From positions 1,207,001-1,271,000 of the forward strand of contig NZ_CP015405.2 in the NCBI RefSeq assembly GCF_001689125.2: a stretch of DNA of 64,000 nucleotides. Direction: 5' to 3'. This DNA comes from Blautia pseudococcoides. GTDB taxonomy: Bacteria; Bacillota; Clostridia; Lachnospirales; Lachnospiraceae. Within the stretch, counting starts at the first letter, position 1. Each line of letters begins with the position of its first letter. Under the pieces are notes generated by a model that was not told the DNA's origin, searched no databases, and saw only the letters and a program-made list of their open reading frames with translations. Both the position numbers and the translations under genes were made by a program. Below, piece by piece: positions 60,165 through 64,000 of this stretch.

Positions 60165-61565
60165 ATGTTTAATAATATTTTGACTCGTGTGAATGATTTT
60201 ATGTACACCTACCCGTTATTGATACTGCTTGTGGGGGCTGGCGTATATTTTACCGTTAGAACCCGCTTTGTACAGGGGCGTCTGCTTGGGGAGGCTTTTC
60301 GCGTGCTGCTTGAGAAGGCGGAGGTGAAGGACGGTAAAAAGCAGGTGTCCTCTTTTCAGGCATTGATGATATCAACAGCATCCAGGGTGGGGACCGGTAA
60401 TATTGCCGGAATTGCCACCGCCATTGCTTCCGGTGGTCCCGGAGCTGTGTTCTGGATGTGGGTCATGGCCGTGATTGGCAGTGCATCCGCCTTTATTGAG
60501 AGTACCCTTGCACAGGTATATAAGGTGAAAGACGGGAAGGATTTCAGAGGCGGGCCTTCTTATTATATGGAGAAAGCCCTTGGAAAGAGATATCTCGGGA
60601 TTATTTTTTCGGTACTGCTGATTGTCTGTTTTGCCTATGGGTTTAACGGACTGCAGTCATTTAATATGTCATCCTCTCTGGAGTATTATATTCCAGGGTA
60701 TGCGGACAGTATTTATCCTGCTGTCATAGGTGCTGTGCTTGCAATAGCCACAGCTTTCGTTATTTTCGGCGGGGTACACAGGATTGGGTTTATCACCTCC
60801 GTGATCGTACCGGTGATGGCAGGGGGATACCTGCTTATGGGGCTTGCCACTATGGTGATGAATACAAACAGGATCCCAGAGGTGTTCGCCCTGATCTTTA
60901 GGGAGGCGTTTGACGGACAGGCTATTTTCGGAGGATTTGCGGGGAGCGCTGTGGTGATTGGGATAAAGAGAGGGCTTTTTTCCAATGAGGCAGGTATGGG
61001 AAGCGCGCCCAATGCTTCTGCCAGTGCGGCGGTAAGCCACCCTGCAAAGCAGGGGCTGGTGCAGGTGCTCTCGGTATTTATTGATACTCTGCTGATCTGT
61101 TCAGCGACCGCCATGATGCTGCTGCTTTCCGGTGTGGAAGGAAAGTCCGGGGTTCTGGATGGGATTCCGTATGTGCAGCAGGCGATTTCTGCGAATGTGG
61201 GTACATGGGGAATCCATTTTATCACGTTTTCTATTTTTACCTTTGCGTTTTCCAGTCTGGTGGGGAATTATTATTATGCGGAATCTAATATTAAGTTTAT
61301 TAAAGATGATAAGAGGCTTTTGTTTGTGTTCCGGGTGAGCTGTCTCTTGGCAGTGTTCTTGGGGGCGCAGGCAGATTTCTCTGTGATCTGGAATGTGGCG
61401 GATATCACTATGGGGGGAATGGCTGTGCTTAATATTGTTGTGATCCTGGTGCTTGGAGGGACGGCGGTTAAGGTGCTTAGGGATTATGAGGAGCAGAAGA
61501 AGAAAGGGGTGGAGCCGGTGTTTCGGGCTGAGGAATTGGGGATTGAGGATACGGAGTGTTGGTGA
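60165..61565 (+). CDS. Sodium:alanine symporter (AgcS family)
   Basis: The 466-residue membrane protein has the AgcS signature SRVGTGNIAGIATAIASGGPGAVFWMW with conserved SGGPGA, followed by STLAQVYKVKDGKDFRGGP and, later, GLFSNEAGMGSAPNA. Members import alanine or glycine with sodium. About eleven hydrophobic segments are visible. The start ATG 60165 follows AAAGGACG. The stop is 18 bases before the 271-bp palindrome at 61584. No glycine riboswitch was recognised in its leader. Confidence 0.93.
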   Translation: MFNNILTRVNDFMYTYPLLILLVGAGVYFTVRTRFVQGRLLGEAFRVLLEKAEVKDGKKQVSSFQALMISTASRVGTGNIAGIATAIASGGPGAVFWMWVMAVIGSASAFIESTLAQVYKVKDGKDFRGGPSYYMEKALGKRYLGIIFSVLLIVCFAYGFNGLQSFNMSSSLEYYIPGYADSIYPAVIGAVLAIATAFVIFGGVHRIGFITSVIVPVMAGGYLLMGLATMVMNTNRIPEVFALIFREAFDGQAIFGGFAGSAVVIGIKRGLFSNEAGMGSAPNASASAAVSHPAKQGLVQVLSVFIDTLLICSATAMMLLLSGVEGKSGVLDGIPYVQQAISANVGTWGIHFITFSIFTFAFSSLVGNYYYAESNIKFIKDDKRLLFVFRVSCLLAVFLGAQADFSVIWNVADITMGGMAVLNIVVILVLGGTAVKVLRDYEEQKKKGVEPVFRAEELGIEDTECW

Positions 61566-61583
61566 GGAGGGAGGATCACGGAC

Positions 61584-61854
61584 GTTAAAACAGAACGGCG
61601 CCGGGCAGGGGCATCCCTCTGTAAATATACCTTCGTCGGCAAGTCTTACTAAGTAAAAAACAGCGCCCCGGACAAGGCACCGGGCAGAACCGCTGTCCAG
61701 CCTTTATGGCTGAACAGCTCAACTGCCCTGAAATTTCGGATTGTAACCGAAATTTCTCCTTGCCCGGGGCGCTGTTTTTTACTAAGTAAGACTAGGCCTC
61801 CTGCGGAATATATTTACAGAGGGATGCCCCTGCCCGGCGCCGTTCTGTTTTAAC
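61584..61854. repeat. 271-bp nested palindrome with branched inner structure
   Basis: Outer arms 61584-61629 and 61809-61854 are perfectly complementary over 46 bp. Inner arms 61642-61671 and 61764-61793 match at 29 of 30 positions and include AAAAAACAGCGCCCCGG and its complement with TTTTTT, a bidirectional terminator signature. The centre holds CAAGG/CCTTG, GGGCAG/CTGCCC enclosing GCTGTCCAGCC/GGCTGAACAGC, and GAAATTTCGG/CCGAAATTTC with a seven-base loop. The RNA would fold as a branched multi-stem structure on either strand. No open reading frame is inside. Confidence 0.92.
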
Positions 61855-61860
61855 TGGCAG

Positions 61861-61986
61861 TGGATGCGGAAGGGTGAGTGGATGCGGAAGGGTGAGCGGA
61901 TGCGGAAGGGTGAGCGGAGGCGGAAGGATAAAAGGAGGCGTATGGATAAGCGAAGGCAGAAGGATAAGTGGAGGGAGGAATTGGGG
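61861..61986. repeat. 18-bp tandem repeat (about seven units)
   Basis: Units of TGGATGCGGAAGGGTGAG start at 61861, 61879 and 61897 and then diverge at 61915, 61933, 61951 and 61969. Because 18 is a multiple of three, two frames stay open: one reads a basic WMRKGE repeat from ATG 61864 to 62022 (52 residues), another an SGCGRV repeat. No ribosome site precedes them. There is no spacer structure, so it is not a CRISPR array. Confidence 0.8.
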
Positions 61987-62063
61987 AAGGGTTATGGTGA
62001 TGATGTGGGATTGTGGGAGTGATATTGGGGTGAAAAAAATGGAAAATTTTTTAAATGTTATAC

Positions 62064-62092
62064 TTGACTAATTTAATCCAGATTGTTATAAT
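62064..62092 (+). promoter_or_regulatory. acsA promoter
   Basis: TTGACT (62064-62069) and TATAAT (62087-62092) are 17 bases apart, 68 bases before the acsA start. The rest of the gap contains A/T-rich leader only. Confidence 0.75.
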
Positions 62093-62159
62093 ATTAACAG
62101 TTAATAAAATAATTTGGTAAATGATTAGGAAATTAATTTATTTTAGGAGGATGTTTGAG

Positions 62160-64000
62160 ATGAATCAGTGTTTTGGTTGTAACACATGTGCGAGTGCGGA
62201 TAAGAAGCTGGAGGGGTATATTCGGGAATTGCCGATGGAGACTTCACATCATAGAGTGGAAGGGCAGAGTACAAAGTGTGGTTTTGGACTGCAGGGAGTC
62301 TGTTGCAGGCTTTGCGCCAATGGGCCGTGTAGGATCACACCTAAGGCACCCAGAGGGATTTGCGGGGCTACGGCGGATGTGATCGTGGCTCGTAACTTTT
62401 TGAGGGCTGTGGCCAGCGGTTCCGGATGTTATATTCATATTGTGGAGAATACGGCGCTGAATGTGAAGAAGACAGCTATGGCAAAAGGTGAGATTAAAGG
62501 GGAGAAATCCCTGAAGAGACTGGCTGAGATTTTCGGCGTGGAAGGGAAGGATAAATGGGAGACTGCGCAGATGGTTGCCCAGAAAGTGCTGGATGATCTG
62601 TATAAACCGGAATATGAGAAGATGGAGCTGGTTGAGAAGATGGCTTATGCACCCAGGTTTAAAAAGTGGCAGGAGCTGAATATTTTACCGGGCGGCGCTA
62701 AGGGTGAAGTTTTCCATGGTGTTGTGAAATGTTCTACAAACTTGAATTCTGATCCGGTGGATATGCTGACAGACTGTTTGAAGCTGGGAATTTCCACAGG
62801 TATTTACGGACTGACACTGACTAACCTTCTGAATGATGTGCTGTTGGGTGAGCCTGAGCTTCGTCTGGCGCCTGTGGGACTTAGGGTGATTGATCCCGAT
62901 TACATAAATATCATGATCACAGGACATCAGCATACCATTTTTGTGGATCTGCAGGAAAGACTCACGTCCAAGGAGGCTGTGGAGAAAGCAAAAGCAGCAG
63001 GGGCAAAAGGATTTAAATTGGTTGGATGTACCTGTGTGGGACAGGATCTGCAGCTTCGCGGGGCACATTATACAGAAGTGTTTGACGGTCATGCCGGAAA
63101 CAACTACAGCAGTGAGGCGGTTCTGGCTACCGGTGGTATTGATGCAGTGCTTTCCGAGTTTAACTGTACGCTTCCCGGTATTGAGCCTATCTGTGAGGAA
63201 CTGAAGATTAAACAGATTTGTCTGGATGATGTGGCAAAGAAGGCAAATGCAGAGCTGAAACCCTATGTATTTGAAGACAGAGAAAAACAGAGCGAAGAGA
63301 TCATAGATGAAATTGTTGCGGCTTACAAGGAGAGAAGAGGAAATGTGCCCATGAACCTTCTGCCGGAACATGGTAATGATAATACACTTACCGGTGTAAG
63401 TGAAGGTTCTTTAAAAGAATTTCTGGGTGGTAACTGGCAGCCGCTTGTGGACCTGATCGTATCAGGGGATATCAAAGGTATTGCAGGTGTTGTGGGATGT
63501 TCTAACCTGACTGCAGGAGGACATGATGTGCTGACTGTAGAGATGACAAAAGAACTGATCGCCAAGGATATCCTGGTGCTGACTGCAGGATGTTCTTCAG
63601 GAGGGATTGAGAACTGCGGACTGATGACACCGGAGGCTGCTAAATATGCAGGACCCAAGCTGCGGGCAGTTTGTGAAAAACTGAATATCCCGCCAGTGCT
63701 GAATTTTGGTCCCTGTCTGGCGATCGGACGTCTGGAGATCGTTGCAACAGAGCTTGCGGAAACAATTGGTGTGGATATACCACAGCTGCCGCTGGTATTG
63801 TCTGCTGCACAATGGCTTGAAGAGCAGGCTTTAGCTGACGGGTGCTTCGGTCTGGCTCTGGGACTGCCGCTGCATCTGGGACTGCCGCCGTTTGTGACAG
63901 GAAGTAAGCAGGTGACAAAAGTGCTGACGGAGGATATGAAATCCCTCACCGGCGGACAGGTTATTATCAATGGTGATGCAAAAGAGAGCGCTGAAATTCT
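62160..64000 (+). CDS. acsA: Carbon monoxide dehydrogenase catalytic subunit (acetogen AcsA/CooS type), 3' end cut by window
   Basis: The enzyme reduces CO2 to CO for acetyl-CoA synthase in the Wood-Ljungdahl pathway. The frame is open from ATG 62160 to the window end (613 full codons), about 20 short of the usual length. Visible are CFGCNTCASADKK (D cluster), KCGFGLQGVCCRLCANGPCR (B cluster), ITGHQHTIFVDL (C-cluster histidine), VGCTCVGQDLQLRG, EFNCTLPG, VGCSNLTAGGHDVL, TAGCSSGGIENCG and NFGPCLAIGRL (C-cluster cysteines). AGGAGG at 62145-62150 is nine bases upstream; an ATG at 62151 is too close. It has its own promoter. Confidence 0.96.
   Translation, partial: MNQCFGCNTCASADKKLEGYIRELPMETSHHRVEGQSTKCGFGLQGVCCRLCANGPCRITPKAPRGICGATADVIVARNFLRAVASGSGCYIHIVENTALNVKKTAMAKGEIKGEKSLKRLAEIFGVEGKDKWETAQMVAQKVLDDLYKPEYEKMELVEKMAYAPRFKKWQELNILPGGAKGEVFHGVVKCSTNLNSDPVDMLTDCLKLGISTGIYGLTLTNLLNDVLLGEPELRLAPVGLRVIDPDYINIMITGHQHTIFVDLQERLTSKEAVEKAKAAGAKGFKLVGCTCVGQDLQLRGAHYTEVFDGHAGNNYSSEAVLATGGIDAVLSEFNCTLPGIEPICEELKIKQICLDDVAKKANAELKPYVFEDREKQSEEIIDEIVAAYKERRGNVPMNLLPEHGNDNTLTGVSEGSLKEFLGGNWQPLVDLIVSGDIKGIAGVVGCSNLTAGGHDVLTVEMTKELIAKDILVLTAGCSSGGIENCGLMTPEAAKYAGPKLRAVCEKLNIPPVLNFGPCLAIGRLEIVATELAETIGVDIPQLPLVLSAAQWLEEQALADGCFGLALGLPLHLGLPPFVTGSKQVTKVLTEDMKSLTGGQVIINGDAKESAEI

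Noticed and set aside
61584..61854. Insertion sequence or transposon at the palindrome
   Set aside because: There is no transposase frame within or beside it and no clear target duplication; it is better described as a palindromic element.
61861..61986. CRISPR-like repeat array
   Set aside because: The 18-bp units are directly adjacent with no spacers, drift along the array, and no cas genes are present.
1..64000. tRNA, rRNA or prophage genes
   Set aside because: No cloverleaf sequences, rRNA segments or phage structural genes were recognised by eye; a tRNAscan and Rfam scan would be decisive.

Overview
The window looks like chromosome of a Gram-positive, spore-forming acetogen of the Lachnospiraceae, most like Blautia. 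Support: a spore-coat ATPase (spoIVA) at the left edge, an acetogen-type CO dehydrogenase (acsA) at the right edge, and a complete anaerobic (cbi-type) cobalamin pathway between them. The genus is inferred from gene content; no search was run. Both edges cut genes: spoIVA lacks its 5' end and acsA its 3' end.

1-19 kb: spoIVA, then a cobalamin riboswitch with a terminator, then a long rightward operon: cbiD, cbiL, cbiF, cbiG, cbiH, a cbiJ-cbiE-cbiT fusion, cbiA, cobT, cobU, cobS, a short cobU-like gene, cobC, cbiB, cobD, cbiP and cbiC, followed by a zinc-ribbon membrane protein. 19-23 kb (minus strand): the cobalt importer cbiM-cbiN-cbiQ-cbiO under a second cobalamin riboswitch; its ATPase gene is fused in frame to the cobaltochelatase cbiK. 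23-29.6 kb (plus): hemA, a sirC-like gene, a hemC-cobA-hemD fusion, hemB and hemL. Together these genes run from glutamyl-tRNA to nucleotide-loop assembly of cobalamin; only a corrinoid adenosyltransferase was not found. The acetogen link is direct, because the CODH/ACS pathway needs a corrinoid protein.

29.6-62 kb is a mosaic of housekeeping and accessory genes: a membrane MutS-like ATPase, RNase HI, a decayed AraC regulator, a YczE-type membrane protein, alaS, rpsU, cardiolipin synthase, two D-Ala-D-Ala carboxypeptidases, a MATE pump, a phosphoesterase, a MoxR-DUF58 module, scpA-scpB, a phospholipase-C-like protein, a UMF1-type MFS carrier, a nitroreductase with an Fe-S protein, Hsp20 under a CIRCE-like operator, an arginase-fold protein, the tail of an acyl-adenylate ligase with an ACP, a beta-hydroxyacid dehydrogenase, a small protein-VWA-MoxR trio and an AgcS symporter.

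The intergenic DNA is notable. A 134-135 bp element with GTAAC...GTTAC ends occurs three times in full and several times truncated, usually just after stop codons and twice supplying the stop codon. A second family has TTACTGTTCAC / GTGAACAGTAA ends. A 271-bp nested palindrome with perfect 46-bp outer arms and an 18-bp tandem repeat lie between agcS and acsA. No tRNA, rRNA, CRISPR array, insertion sequence or prophage was recognised.
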